Source: Polytrichum commune (Eukaryota; Streptophyta; Polytrichopsida; Polytrichales; Polytrichaceae). From it: a stretch of 64,000 bases of DNA. The position numbers were made by a program, and so were the translations under genes. This document shows positions 38,058 to 50,467 of this stretch, piece after piece; within the stretch, counting starts at the first letter, position 1; each line of letters starts with the position of its first letter. The DNA lies in assembly GCA_950295325.1 (NCBI GenBank), contig OX485803.1, positions 12,524,001 through 12,588,000 on the forward strand, in the 5' to 3' direction. The notes below the pieces were generated by a model that was given only the letters and a program-made list of their open reading frames with translations, ran no database searches and was not told the DNA's origin.

Positions 38058-38521
38058 GTTGTTCCAAACCATCTTTGTCAATTGATTTGTAAAGAATTTA
38101 CTACGAACATTTCGTCATGGATTCGGAGGTGCTCAAAAATCATATTTATTCCTTTGATTCATAATGTACTATTACAAAGAAAGAGATGCTATGGACTTAG
38201 AATCTCTTGCCATCACCCAATCAATACACATCTCATCTAGTAAATTTGATGTTACGTAAATGGGAAAGATGAATGTTTCTAAGTAGATTTAATGATAGTA
38301 AGTTAATAGTCACCAAGTTGGTTTCAAACGTATAGATGTTGTCTACAAAACACCTTGAACAAGTACCTTTTATATGTCAGCTCCAAAGTAAATCACCAAG
38401 CCCCACTTTATAACACATCTTTGATTTCATGTAAAATTCCTCGTTGTTTATGGGTTTAAATGTCAGAGTGTCACCTGCATGAAACTACGGTTTGGTGAAT
38501 AATCGTTGATATACTCCCACC

Positions 38522-39100
38522 TTAAAGAAGAAATGCTTTGGATTGAGGAACCAAACTTCAAATAAACTCCAAAATGAAGATATGTTGAGTTAATTTGGAC
38601 ACGAAGTTCTTTGGTTTTGGATCCTAATGTAAATCTATGCAATGAAATAGTCATTAATCTAGTCTCAACTTTTAAAGAAGAAATGCATTGGATTGAGGAA
38701 CCAAACTTCAAATGAACTCCAAAAATGAAGATATGTCAAGTAATTTAGACATGAAGTTCTTTGGTTATGGATCCTAATGTAAACCTATGCAATGAAATAG
38801 TCATTAATATAGTCCCAACTTTTAAAGAAGGAATGCATTGGATCGAGGAACCAAACTTCAAATGAACTCCAAAATGAAGATATGTCGAGTTAATTTGGAC
38901 ATGAAGTTCTTTGGTTTTGGATCAAGATGTAAACCTATGCAATGAAATAATCATTAATATAGTCTCAACATTTAAAGAAGAAATGCATTGGACTGAGGTA
39001 CCAAACTTCAAATGAACTCCCAAAATGAAGATATGTCAAGTGATTTAGACATAAAGTTCTTTGGTTATGGATCATAATGTAAACATATGCAATGAAATGA
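38522..39100. repeat. Tandem array, 150-bp unit, about 3.9 copies
   Basis: The marker 'ttaaagaagaaatgc' (variants included) starts at 38522, 38672, 38822 and 38972, an exact 150-bp period. Each unit also has 'gaggaaccaaacttca', 'gaagatatgt' and 'gaagttctttggtt'. It is satellite-like and non-coding. Confidence 0.85.
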
Positions 39101-39280
39101 AATCAATTTTAGAGTCTAGGAAGCCAAAAGTTAATGTGATAGAAAGCACATCATGATGGTTTCAAACCGGCTAATTCCCCACAGTGTTGGAGTGCAATAA
39201 CCTTTGTGAAATAAAGACCAATGTCAACTCGATGATGCGATTGAAAGAAAAACTCGAGACTGCCTAAGGCACCGAGGCTT
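39088..39280. repeat. Dispersed repeat family K, copy 2
   Basis: It matches 5185-5375, as described for copy 1, and directly abuts the end of the 150-bp tandem array. Confidence 0.5.
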
Positions 39281-41696
39281 AAAGTAACACCTTCCTTTTG
39301 GCGACACCTTAGTTTCATCCTTAAGCCATCGACAAGTGAGTGCAATGGTGCCATCGAACAAGTCATTGTTAAAAGCGGTTAATCACATGCATCATCAAGT
39401 ACAAAATAACATCACTTTGGTCATTCATAATAGTGGTATAAAAAAGGACGCAAAGAATGCTTTTAGAAGAGCACAAGCTTTGGGCAATCACAATGGCTAG
39501 TTTGGGATCTATCCACTTAAACGAGGCGGTGTAAGAAGTGATGCACAGAAGGGGGCCAAAACCTTCATTTCACATAGGGTCATCATCATTCGCAAAAGAG
39601 GTTGATTTTGCGGTGATTCTCACCTGGCAATCCAACATCAATATACCCTCTAGTGGAGAGTAAAAGACTCTTTCCTTAAGATGACTTTACAAACTTTTGT
39701 AGGTTGCATATGAATTTATCATCTTTGAAAGTTTTTGGTAGACTTAATTCCAAGCTATTCAACATGTATGAAATGGTTTTTTTTTTTTTTTTTTTTTTTT
39801 TCTCCCCTTAATGTGTCGCTTTAAAGCCTCGGTACCTTAAGGCGACTTAGATATCATGGTCATTATTATTGTAGCTAAACTCCAAAATGTTAATACGTAT
39901 AATACTGTGATATTCTAGATATTCTCGGTATACAATGTGGTGGAAAATTAGTATTAAATACACAGGCGTGTGTTAATCATGCCTCATAAAATATTCGACT
40001 TTCAACCTCACCAGGCTGGCAATGACGTTCCCCACGTTCCCCAGAGCTCCCAACACAGAAACGAATGAAAAGGAACGAGCGGCCACGGCACTTCCGTTAG
40101 GGTTCGACCCGCGCCACGTCACCCGACCCGGTTCAGCTGACATACAGTGGGGACCCCGGTTGGGACCAGTTCCAGGAGCCCGCCATTGGCCTAGCCCGGG
40201 CCACGCGGCTTGAGGGCCAATGGGGGGAGGTGTCGGGGGCCCAACCTGGGTGCAAAGGCAGATCTCAAATGAGGTCCCAAGTGGAGTCCTGAGGGACCTT
40301 CGTCTTCGTCTAGCCAGGACCAAGAGGAGAGGGAGCAAGGGTTAGGCTAGCGTTGCCGCAGGAGAGCTTCATCGTTTGGGACGAGCCACATGCGGTCGCC
40401 GTGCAACCACTTTAGTGCAAAACTGTGTGCCTAATCTCTATCTTGAAGCTTCTCGAAGTTGAACGGCGAAAATCGGTGGAGCAGAGCGACAGGACTTCAT
40501 TTTCGGTGCAGGATGGGCGGGTTTCCAAGAGTGGGGGGAGGTGTTGGGTGATGACAGGATTGGTATCGAGGTCTCGAACTGCTAGAAGTTCCCTTGGTTC
40601 GCATGTTTTGTGAAAAGAACGGCGGAATTCTGGTTTCAAACTCGCGTCGGTAGGTGTTTTCCGGTGGAGGATTGGAGCAGTGCGGGAGGTCTTTTGGCGA
40701 GGCTGTTGTAAAAGTCGTGGTCGAATTGGCTGTGCTGGTTTGCTGGTTTGCGAGCTTCGGGTGAATTGTGAATGCAGTGGTTAGCGAATTATAATAGGCT
40801 ATTGAGCTTGCGTGATACATCTGCGGTATTATTATTTAAGGTTGCTGAACTCTTGTGCATTCAAAAATCGTCAAGTGATCAGATACGAGGTACTTCGAGA
40901 TCGTCTTATCACCTTATCCAAGCTTTGCTGAGATCTTAGCGTTTCTTGACGTCTCTTTGCGTTTGATTCTTCTTACTAGCACGTCGTTTGGATCAAGTCA
41001 GTTCTTCGGAATATATGTTTCAGTGGTGTGCTCTATATATTGGAAATAAGTCCTAGCTGGTGTAGAATTAGAATTGTTACTAGTAGCAATTGCGGCGCTC
41101 CATTTCCTGGTGTGGATAAAATATCACTTCGTATTATGTTTATGTTTTCTTTTTATGGAAAGAGCTCTAGTGACCTGATAAATGGCTTTCTGATCCTTTC
41201 CCAGGCAAGGAGCATAGTTTCCAACTTATTACAAGCTATTTAGCGGATCGTGAGATATATGAGTGTTACAAGCGGTCTTTACGCATTAGGGTTTACGAAA
41301 TCTTCGTGAGACAGCTTCGAAATTCTGAAATTTTCATGAGGATCTCACTTGCAGTCTTTGGAAATGAGAAATTGAGGGTACACAGGCAAGGTAGGCCTTG
41401 GCAAGAGGGTCATATGAACCTTCCCTCATTATGTTCCTGGATTTCCGTGCTATCAAGATTAATTTTCCCAAATTAGGTTTCCTGCTGGATTGAAGATATA
41501 TATATATATATATATTTATCACATACATGTAGCAGGAGATGTAACACTTGGAGAGTGTAGGATTAGTGTACAGCCTCTGTTGTTCAAACACAAAATCATT
41601 ATGAGCCATGGATTGAGCAGGAATATGCGAATCATGTTTAAAGTATAGGTTCAAGGAATTTCATTTTTTTCTTTAGTTTTGAATTAGGTCAGAGAC
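39281..41696. other. Upstream region and 5' leader of the RING-PUF gene
   Basis: A run of 25 T lies at 39777-39801. From about 40020 to 40700 the sequence becomes GC-rich with CpG, like a promoter or 5' UTR. Open frames there occur on both strands and look accidental. An acceptor 'gaattag' just before the start codon at 41697 indicates an intron in the 5' UTR. An (AT)n tract lies at about 41496-41514. Confidence 0.5.
40114..40121. promoter_or_regulatory. ACGT-core box CCACGTCA upstream of the RING-PUF gene
   Basis: CCACGTCA, the same core as in the eIF3i divergent promoter, lies in the GC-rich upstream block. 'ttagggtt' occurs nearby at about 40097. The function is inferred. Confidence 0.35.
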
Positions 41697-44600
41697 ATGT
41701 CATCAGTTTGGAGAAACGCAGGGGCTCCTGGGGCTCTTGATTTGTCAGGGATAAGATCAGCTCAAGTAGACATGATTCCAGATGACGATTCTTGTGATAT
41801 ATGTATGGGCGAGGATGGTGCATGTGACGTTTGGTTTAGTCCATGTGGACACAAAGCATGTGCCTCCTGTGTTCAGAAGATGCGTATTGCAAATGTTTAT
41901 AAGGTGGGACCTCAATTCCGTCTCAAGATTTGATCTAATTGTCTGATTGTTATGGTGATCAAGCTTTATATCTGCTGGTGAATGTATCAGCGGAAAGAAT
42001 AGAATAATCATGACTGCTTTACTGATGGGAAGTTGGGGGAACATGTGGCCATGTCTTATCTGAATTCTGTAGAGGTTGGCATGTGGAATTATTAATGATT
42101 TTAGAATATTGGGGAGCTCAATGTACTACATATCTAAAGTTGGGTCTTATATAAAACTATAAAAATGTGTTAAAACTCTGTCCTATGCATAAGGGTTAAC
42201 GATTCCTATTCAGTTTGTTTTTTTGTTCAACCCTGATTTTGAATCTTGTCAAAATTGTGTGAGTTTGTTAAACATTCTTTAGTTAGGTTTTCATGGGGGT
42301 CTTAATAACAAGCACCTGACTCACATGGATTTAGTAGAATTTGCATGAAATTCACTTCTGAGTGTTTGAATTGCAGGCTGACAAAGGTGTTCGGTGTCCA
42401 TTCTGTCGACAAGTAATAGAGACATACCTAGATGCTCCTCCACCACGCCGGCCAGTGAATTCTCCCTTTCCTCCAGAATCAGCTTCCTTTACACTTGTTA
42501 TGGGAGGTAATGTAGAAGCAGGTTCCAAAGCAGTACCAGAAATAAAGAAGCCATACGGTCGAGGGGGAATTGTGTCGATTGGTGGTGGAAATGATTACAT
42601 TCCTCCTAAAGGTGTTACTGGAAGTGATGGGGGAGGTTTGCGGTCAAATACACGTATGGATGATCTTTTGCCTGGTTATGTTGTACCACCTTTGAAAGAT
42701 ACAGATGATATAGTCAGTATGGCCATGGATCGGACGGTAAGCTGCAGTCCCTACTATATTTGTGTCTTCCATATTTCCCTTTCTGGGTTCAGTTTGACTT
42801 GTGAATATTCCTTGCAATTAGTTTCCTATTGCTGGTCTAAGTAGCTTTGATGATATGTTTGTAATAATAGGATGTGCAATGTATGTGCAGGGTGCCCGAC
42901 ATTTAGATTTTATGTTAAGAGATGCGTATACAAAGCGGCATAAAGTTGCGAAGCTTTGTAGAGAGATGCTTACACCTTTTGCTGCCAAATTAGCTGTCCA
43001 TGGTAAGCTGGGCATCTTTCCTGGGTACTTCCCTCTCTTCATGAAATTATAAGGATGTGGAGTTAGAGCGACAATGGCACCTGCTGATTTTCGTACTTAG
43101 ATTCAATCTCTGAAAGTCGTCTTGTGTGTTTGATACTAAAACTTCCTAGATATCAGGTAATGTAGCAGTACAACAGAGGAGTTGTATGAGTCAAATAACT
43201 CCTAATAATCTGGTTGCTTTGGCAGCATCTGGAAATTATGTGTTGCAGCGAATGTTAGAGTATGCTGCCACTCATAGGGGTGAAGGTGGCAATACTGAGA
43301 GCTTCTTCACAGCCATAGTCCGTTCTTTTGCTCAAGATAAAGGATTGGTGATGGCTGCCCAAGACCACCGGGGCACCTTTTCTGTTCAAAAAATGGTCAT
43401 TGTCCACTATCCTGGTTTTCATTTCATGAGATAAACCTGTATAATGCTGCTGCATATCAGTGAACATATAAGTTGAATGATTTGTGAGTTTGACCCCCAC
43501 TCCAGTAGAAAGTCTGAAGATATGTTTGTCCATTCCAGTTTGTTCAATTGAGACACTCGTGATACTTTGGAATGGGTATTAATTGCATGTCAAATTATCA
43601 TTATAAGATGTGCCTATATTTTGTCAATATCTGCCTTGTCATCTCTGTTGTCTATGGGGTTTTAAAAAATGCAGGATCTTTGTGAAGTTGTGCATTAAGT
43701 TGATCTATCCTGAAGCAAAGAGAATCTTTTATGCAGCTTGTATCTTTGAAAGGAGCTGAAGAAGCAACTTTGGTAGCTCAATGTATTCGAGGCTCTGTGG
43801 TGAGTGCTGCTGTCAGATTCCAACTTTATTGGGAGCAGGTTATGTGCATACTGTAGGAGGAAATCTGACGTAAATTGTTTTTAGCTCTATCCATATCAAA
43901 TCTTAAACTTTAGTTTGTTATGCTCATGAGGAGTTTATCTTGGCATTGTTAAGTTCTTTGCTGTAATAACCTGCTATCACCAAAGACTTTTCTCATGTTA
44001 GTGAGAAAATTGGAACATTTGTATGCAGGTACAACTAGCGCTAGATCAATTTGGAGTTTATGTATTGGAGCGGTTGGTGAGTCTCAGAAAACATTGACAT
44101 GATCTTTGTGCATGGTGTAGTTGTGTATTTGGAGTTTTCTATTTCTGTCCGCTTACAACTCTTCCTTCATTGTGACTTACTCCATTAGTGATTGCTTGAT
44201 TCTTAGGACATGGACTTTAATACACAGCTAATAATGTCAATTACGTAGCAGTTACGTATCAACTGCATGGGACTAGAACTAAATCCCATCAAGCTGTTGG
44301 TTTATGATCTTTATGAGTTTTCCAGAGAATCATTTGGATCATTGGTGGTTTGATCTACCATGGGTACCACACTTCCCCTGCCCAAGTCACTCTATATTTG
44401 ATTGGATGGTGACAGGTAGAGGCCCTTATCACTTCCCTGAATCCAGCACCGGGGAAGAAAGGTCGAGTTCCTTCAAAGGTTGCCACAAAAATATTGGCTC
44501 AGATTTGTGAAGAAATGCAAGCCGACTCAAAAGCCTTAGCCAGCATTGCCAAGCACCAGGTCAACATCGACAGTAATGTGTCTGTGTGTGGAGTTAAGCA

Positions 44601-47600
44601 GCTTGACTTTTGATTTTCTGTGCAACTCTGTGTATGATTTTATTATACATTCTTTGATCAACTTGTCCTTGAAGAATCTCAGGTTGTTAGTGATCATCCA
44701 TGTCTGCAGGCGATGTAAAGTCACTCTAAAAGCACAATTACATTATTATTTAACTGATTGGCTTCTGTATCAAGGTTAAAGGTACGGAGTAGGTTAGGTC
44801 ATTATGTCAGAGATATCTGGGTATACTTGCTCAGACAAGATCTGGCCTTGTGTGGCTGCAGGTGAGTGGCATTATGCTTGTGGAGTGCATACGATGGGCA
44901 TTACCACAATCAGAGGCAATGACAGCAGCAATTGGTATAGCTGATATGTCTGGCGATCTTGTTGGTTCCAAGCTTTCTCACCGCACACTGCAGGGTATTC
45001 TTAGGTTTGTTCTACTTTGATCCATCTCCATTGTGTCATCCTGGTCCATCTTATGTCCTCAAATTTGTGCAGAGATCAGAGCTCATAGTTCTATTTGGTG
45101 CCATCAGAAATCTATGGCAAGGACATTTTAGGAAATCTACTTGTAGGGGCATTTGTTACCTGTTGAGTTGTTTTCTTGTCATACCAGATTTACAAATGAT
45201 GTTTGTTAGTAAAATTAGTGTGTGTTGGGTCGAACAGTGGTAATGTTGATCTGCAAGTCATGAGCTGGTTATGTTATAAAACCTGAGATTCTTTTTGAGG
45301 TTTAATAATTTCTGTTTTCTATGTATCCAATTAGTCTGGAGGTAAAGGATGTGGCAGAGCGAGTCATTCAAGGTCTTCAAGGACACTATGTAGAATTGGC
45401 TGCTGATACAACTGGATGTGGTTTTAAGCTAGTCCGAGCTTGCCTTGCAACACCTTGCGGTATGTTATTTGGGCGCCTCTTTGAGTAGTCCATGGGATGT
45501 ATTTAGGATGAGCAAATAGAAGACTCGTCCTGGCTAATGAACACTTCCCCTGGAGAGCATCATTTTAGATTGACAGTAGTCTTGATTAAGTGAATATGAA
45601 TCCATGGTATGTACCAGCCATTGTTACCTGGAGACCAGTATGGTGGCCTTGTTCTGTCAGTTGCTTGTTTATCTCCATGGTAGATAGGATTACATTGTTG
45701 TAGAGGCCATTGCACTGGAAACATTGTGTACTTTTCATTTGCATTCAAAATTTCAATGTCATTTGGTGTGGTCAAAAGTGATGTTGGTGGTGCTGGGGGG
45801 TTTACAGTTGGAGAAAACATGAGGCTTCTCATAGTGGATGAACTTCTTGGTGCTGTAAAATATCCATCTGGACATCACTCCTGGTTTGACACAACAGCTG
45901 GCATTGACACATTTGCATTTGGGCTGTGCCTTCTTACCCGCAGGTCTGTTGCTTGTTGCAATGTGTCTTGTCTCTCTTTGAAGTGTGAAGTGGCGAGTTG
46001 TATTCTGCCACCTACAATTTTAGGATTATACTTTAACTGGCAATAGCTGAACCAAATGCTGATTCCATCTCTATCATTAGTGAGACTGTTTGCTGGTTAA
46101 TAAATGACCTCGTTTTGTTTCAGAGAGACCGCTCTTGACGAGGCCCTGTGTTTACTGATTGTGTTCTATCTATGCAGGGTACTGGATGAAAGAATGGATT
46201 CACTGATTATGCACCTTGAACGTGACAAGTATTCGGTATTTAGGGATCGAGTAGAAAATTTGCGTAAGCATTTTTTCAATGAAACCCCACAGCCCAGTAT
46301 TCCTCATCTTATTTCTTCTGCACCTTCTACACCGGCAGCCTCTCAAGTAACCAGAGCCCGTTCTCTTGACCACAACAGTGCCACTTCAGTTAACTCAAGG
46401 GTTGATTTAACTTCCAATTCTATGTCTGGATTTCTGCGTTTTCCACATGGACAGGTCATCTCAGATCCATGGTCTGAAGAGGGACCATCAGGAGGACTAT
46501 TTTCAACAGACCACATAGAAAAATCTTTAACTAGAGTAATCTCTCTTCCAAATTCTCGTCCTTCTACACCTAGTACACGACTAATGCCACTAGAATCTGC
46601 TTCATCTGGAGAATCACCTAGTCTTGTAGAACAAATGAGTACCCAGGCAGTGACATCCTCCAGTAGTGGTACTTTAGGGGCACGAATGAGTTCTAATCCT
46701 GTTGGCAGTTCCACATATACACCACCACATCTAAGGGACAAAAAAGTTCCTCTCGCTTTGGCTCAGAGTGGTTTAGGGCCATCTCAAGCTCAGCTCCCAG
46801 GTTCTGAAGCAAGATCTAGCTCCTACGCCCCTCCTCATATGCGTCAGCTAAGTCCATCTAGTTCAATGTCAGCAACTGGATTTTCAGACTTTAGGTGTGA
46901 AACAGAATCATCTGCTAATGGATCCTTCGGAAATGGGCATGTCACTGGAAATTCCCCTACTGGTGGTTCTAATGGGCAAAGTTTACACCCATATGGAAGT
47001 TTAGACTTCTTAGACTTCAATTCAGAGACTGTTGATCCTCCTGCATTAAAAAAGAATAGTGATGATGGAGGTGCAGCAGAAGCAGTAAAGCCATCAGGGA
47101 ATAACAGGCAGCCTGGTTTCAAAGCCTGTGCTGTTTGTAATCGAGATGCAGCAAATACGGTATGTGCAAGTTATTCTGTTGTAAGAACTTTGTGGGAAAG
47201 AAAACTCAGGGCAACTACCTGTCTGGTATCCAAATAGATGGATCTGTTTATTCTTCACAAAGACTTGTTGTTCCTGTTAGCAATAGATGCAATTTCATGC
47301 TTATGTTTACTTTCCTGGGGATTAGTGAACATTGGAACTAGAGAATGATTTAATATTCTGCCCTAATTTATTTATTGCACATGTGACACAGTTTGTTGAC
47401 ATTGTACTAAGATACGGTTGTGTGGATCGCTTGATGCAGGTGCTTTTGGCCTGCTCGCATATGTGTTGCTGCACTGCATGCTCTCGTGTTGTCACGGTAT
47501 GTCCAATCTGCCATAACAAGGTTTCAAGTGTAATAGATATTCGACCTGTGGGCATGCCACCCAGCCCCTCATCTTCTCTTCAACCACAGCCTAATAGCAC

Positions 47601-48249
47601 TTCAAATGCATGGGACATGTCTTCAGTGTCCAATGCAGCTTCAGCAATCACCACTCGGTTGATAGAAGCCTCTAGTGGGGGAAATTTAAGCAGGGAAATT
47701 CTGTCTCGGCATTCACCAGCAAGCTCTCAGTTTCAGAGCAGCGAATCACCTTTTGAGAGCAACACTGTAACTTCAGGAACTTCATTGTACTCCATCCGAC
47801 ATTTACCATCAGATCATCCTCCTCCTGGAATTCCAGCTTTGAAGCCAACTAGTTCGACTCGTAGCATGAGCTCCCAGAGCGCAAATAGCCTCACAGCTAC
47901 CCCTCAAGTCTCCTCCAGCATGGGTAGGCCACTTTATATCCCTTCAGATTTTTTCCCAACTGCCATGAGTGGAAACCAAGCACCTGGTTCTAATGTGTCG
48001 ATTACAACAGCTTCAAGTTTTGCCCAACATACCATTCAGCCGAGCCCAGTGAACAACTCGTTTACAAACATGCAATCAAGTGTTGTGAATCCTCCCACAC
48101 GACGCCCTCCTGCTCCTTATCGACCTCCAGGGCTTTACCGCCCCCCTGACCTTTATGCACGACCTGCACCCCCTGTGGTTTCTTCACAAGCACCATTCTC
48201 TAATTCTGACTTTACATCTATGGCTGCAGCTCAATGGAGGACATATTAG
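41697..48249 (+). CDS. RING-PUF-RING protein, putative RNA-binding E3 ubiquitin ligase
   Basis: Twelve coding exons give 1099 aa, all in frame: 41697-41903, 42377-42736, 42891-43002, 43226-43395, 43737-43799, 44029-44076, 44416-44559, 44862-45004, 45335-45459, 45808-45943, 46178-47159 and 47440-48249. An N-terminal C3HC4 RING uses C33, C36, C50, H52, C55, C58, C76 and C79. Residues about 190-500 hold degenerate Pumilio-type repeats (SGNYVLQRMLE, RGTFSVQKM, FGVYVLERL, TGCGFKLVRACL). A Ser/Pro-rich linker of about 300 residues contains two Y-x-P-P-H-[LM]-R motifs (Y683, Y719). A second RING of the IAP/MULAN spacing lies at about 820-854 (CAVC, CSHMCCCTAC, CPIC). The tail is Pro/Ser-rich. From known families, it should bind RNA and act as a ubiquitin ligase, as MEX-3 proteins do with KH domains; this is inference. 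I know of no characterised protein with this order of domains. Confidence 0.9.
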
Positions 48250-50174
48250 TAGATTTCATTTCTTCTGTTAGGACAGTACATCTTTAAACGCCTTTGTTTT
48301 TGTAGGTGGTGAGTGTATCAAAGAGGCATCTCTTGTTCTGGAGTCTTCTGCTCATTGTGAGTCTCTTTCCTGTATTCTGATAATAATCAAAGCTATCTCT
48401 CTTTGTAGTCTTTGTGTAGCAAGGCAGGAACTGCTCTTGTAAGAACTGATACTTGTGAGTGGAAATGAAACAAATCTCTCATGCTTGACTGCCATGGGTG
48501 CAGACACATCATTACTTAGTTCACAGTTCACAAATTTACTGATTAGCTCAGCAATCACAGCCTGCAATGCAAGGCATGGAATGCTCGTTCGTATTGACCT
48601 TCTGTTTCGTCCCTAAATGCGAATTGAAATTGAATAGTTACAAATTCAGCTTCTTTGCTGGTTACAGCCCTGTCAACAAGCAATGTTTTCCATCTAATCC
48701 TTAGAATCGGTTAGTACTTGTTCATATTTTGCTAGCAGATTTTGAGCAGTTGTTAGAAGTATGAGACCCATTCTTGAATATTGTACAATGGTTGTGCAGC
48801 TATTCTATGCAGTCCTATCTGCACCTGTGTTTGAGTTATATTTGGATTGAATATAAAAGACAACTGCCATACAGTTACTGAGTCGATGGCATTGTTTATG
48901 GATTCCCTTTGCTTGATATCCAAGTATCAAGTTTTTAATGCTTGAAAAGGTTTCAGTTAATTCTGTGATGTAAAAAAGTGAATCACTAAAACAGAATCAT
49001 CCCAGTCTCTAATCTGCACAAAAGAGTTGATGCCACCCCTGTTGATCTACAGTTATGGCATCAATATGTTAACCTTTAAGTGCCGGTGACCTGAGAAATC
49101 ATCCCTTGGAGGATACTCCTATTACTGTACCTAGGTTTGGCCACCTCATTGATTTTCAGGAAGTGCTTTTGCAAGCACTGGAGGTGATGAATCTAACAAG
49201 CATATTCTGAGTTGAAACTTGTGTTTGAAATTTGTTAAATTGTCAACATCGCCTTCAATTTTTGCATGATGTGTCTTAATATGCTTCAAAATTGTGTTAT
49301 GCAACTTCATAACTAAGTTGGACAAATATCTTAGTACTTGAATCACCCCATCCTCAAAATATATACATTTTGACCACACTTCAGGACCAATTTTTTTTCA
49401 AAACAAAGGAACTGAATTCCAATAATATTATATCATGAAATGATACAGGTATTAGACCACAGAGATCATGAATGAGATCTAAAAATTATAAAATTTCCAC
49501 AAATTATTCAACACATATATCACAATACTAATTATGATAAGGTCAAATTTAGGTATAGTATCTAAATATGGAACGTTGAAAGAAAAACATGCAATACAGT
49601 GTAATTGAATTCCTCAACTTACAAAACTTGCAAACTCAATAAAAATCTCCAATTTTGATTTTTTTCAGAGTTGCAATGTGGAATAGAAAGTTGATTCCAA
49701 TAATTTCATTTTATTGGTTGAGCTATAAATTAGTTGAAACCATCTTCAAGGGGGAGTTCAAATTTTGAAAAACAAAAAGTCCTGAGGGGATTCCTCAAGC
49801 TTTGAGTTGGTTTACATTAGGGTCCAACGTCAATTAGATGTTGAGCTCAAGCGATCTTATTGGTTGAGAGGAAAAAATGAAGACCCAAAGAGTTCCACTA
49901 TTGTCCAACTTCAAAGGATGAAAGAATGAATTAACACCACTTTCTTGCAAAAGCTTGTCATTCTCAACTCAAAAATTACACCACCCGATTTTGCAAACCT
50001 AACCTCAAGCTTGGGTGCAAAAGTAAGGTCCATGAAGGGGTTTCTTGCATCCCCAGTTTCTTGGACCTAGACCCTAATGCAAGCCCATGTTTTACTTGTG
50101 GTGATGGCTTGACCTAACTGCCACGTCGGATTTGAAGCTTGCGCCAGCTTGACAGAATACGGCACCTCAACATG

Positions 50175-50182
50175 CCACGTGG
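50175..50182. promoter_or_regulatory. G-box CCACGTGG upstream of the REI1-like gene
   Basis: The palindrome CCACGTGG is a perfect plant G-box, about 290 bp upstream of the start codon. A second ACGT box (CCACGTCGG) lies at 50121. bZIP or bHLH binding is inferred. Confidence 0.5.
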
Positions 50183-50265
50183 CGTTCTGGTTGCTTCTGA
50201 TGCTCCTCCCTGTCGCCGCCCTTCGAAAGCCCCTCCTCACATTCTAACAAAGAGGCGTTCGTGAA

Positions 50266-50274
50266 TTAGGGTTT
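50266..50274 (-). promoter_or_regulatory. Telo-box upstream of the REI1-like gene
   Basis: TTAGGGTTT (AAACCCTAA on the minus strand) lies about 195 bp before the start codon. The same element precedes eIF3i in this window. Confidence 0.5.
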
Positions 50275-50467
50275 GAGGCTGGGGTTATGTTCGCCATCGC
50301 TGGCAGCAGTCTTGTATCGCAAGTAACGGACGTTTACATTAGATTGGACCTACACCTTTGTGGAAAAGGTTTTGTATCGTGGCAGTGAAATTGGGTAGGG
50401 AGATATCTTCATTGATTTGCGTTGGAGAAGAAGGAAGGAAGAAAGGAAGTTGAGGACTCACGTTGCG

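Larger units (their letters stand above)
48250..50467. other. Spacer between RING-PUF and REI1-like genes
   Basis: The first few hundred bases should be the 3' UTR of the RING-PUF gene. The middle is AT-rich without genes. From about 50100 the sequence becomes GC-richer and forms the REI1-like promoter and 5' UTR. Confidence 0.45.

Noticed and set aside
38522-39100. The 150-bp array as a CRISPR array
   Set aside because: The whole 150-bp unit is repeated with no short-repeat/unique-spacer structure, and the genome is a plant nuclear genome.
39973-40338. Long overlapping open frames on both strands in the GC-rich block
   Set aside because: Composition alone explains them; they have no motif, and the block sits where the RING-PUF promoter and 5' UTR should be.
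45301-46177. Direct joining of exon 45335-45459 to exon 46178-47159
   Set aside because: The phases do not fit and a stop would follow; inserting exon 45808-45943 (phase 1 in, phase 2 out) restores the frame.
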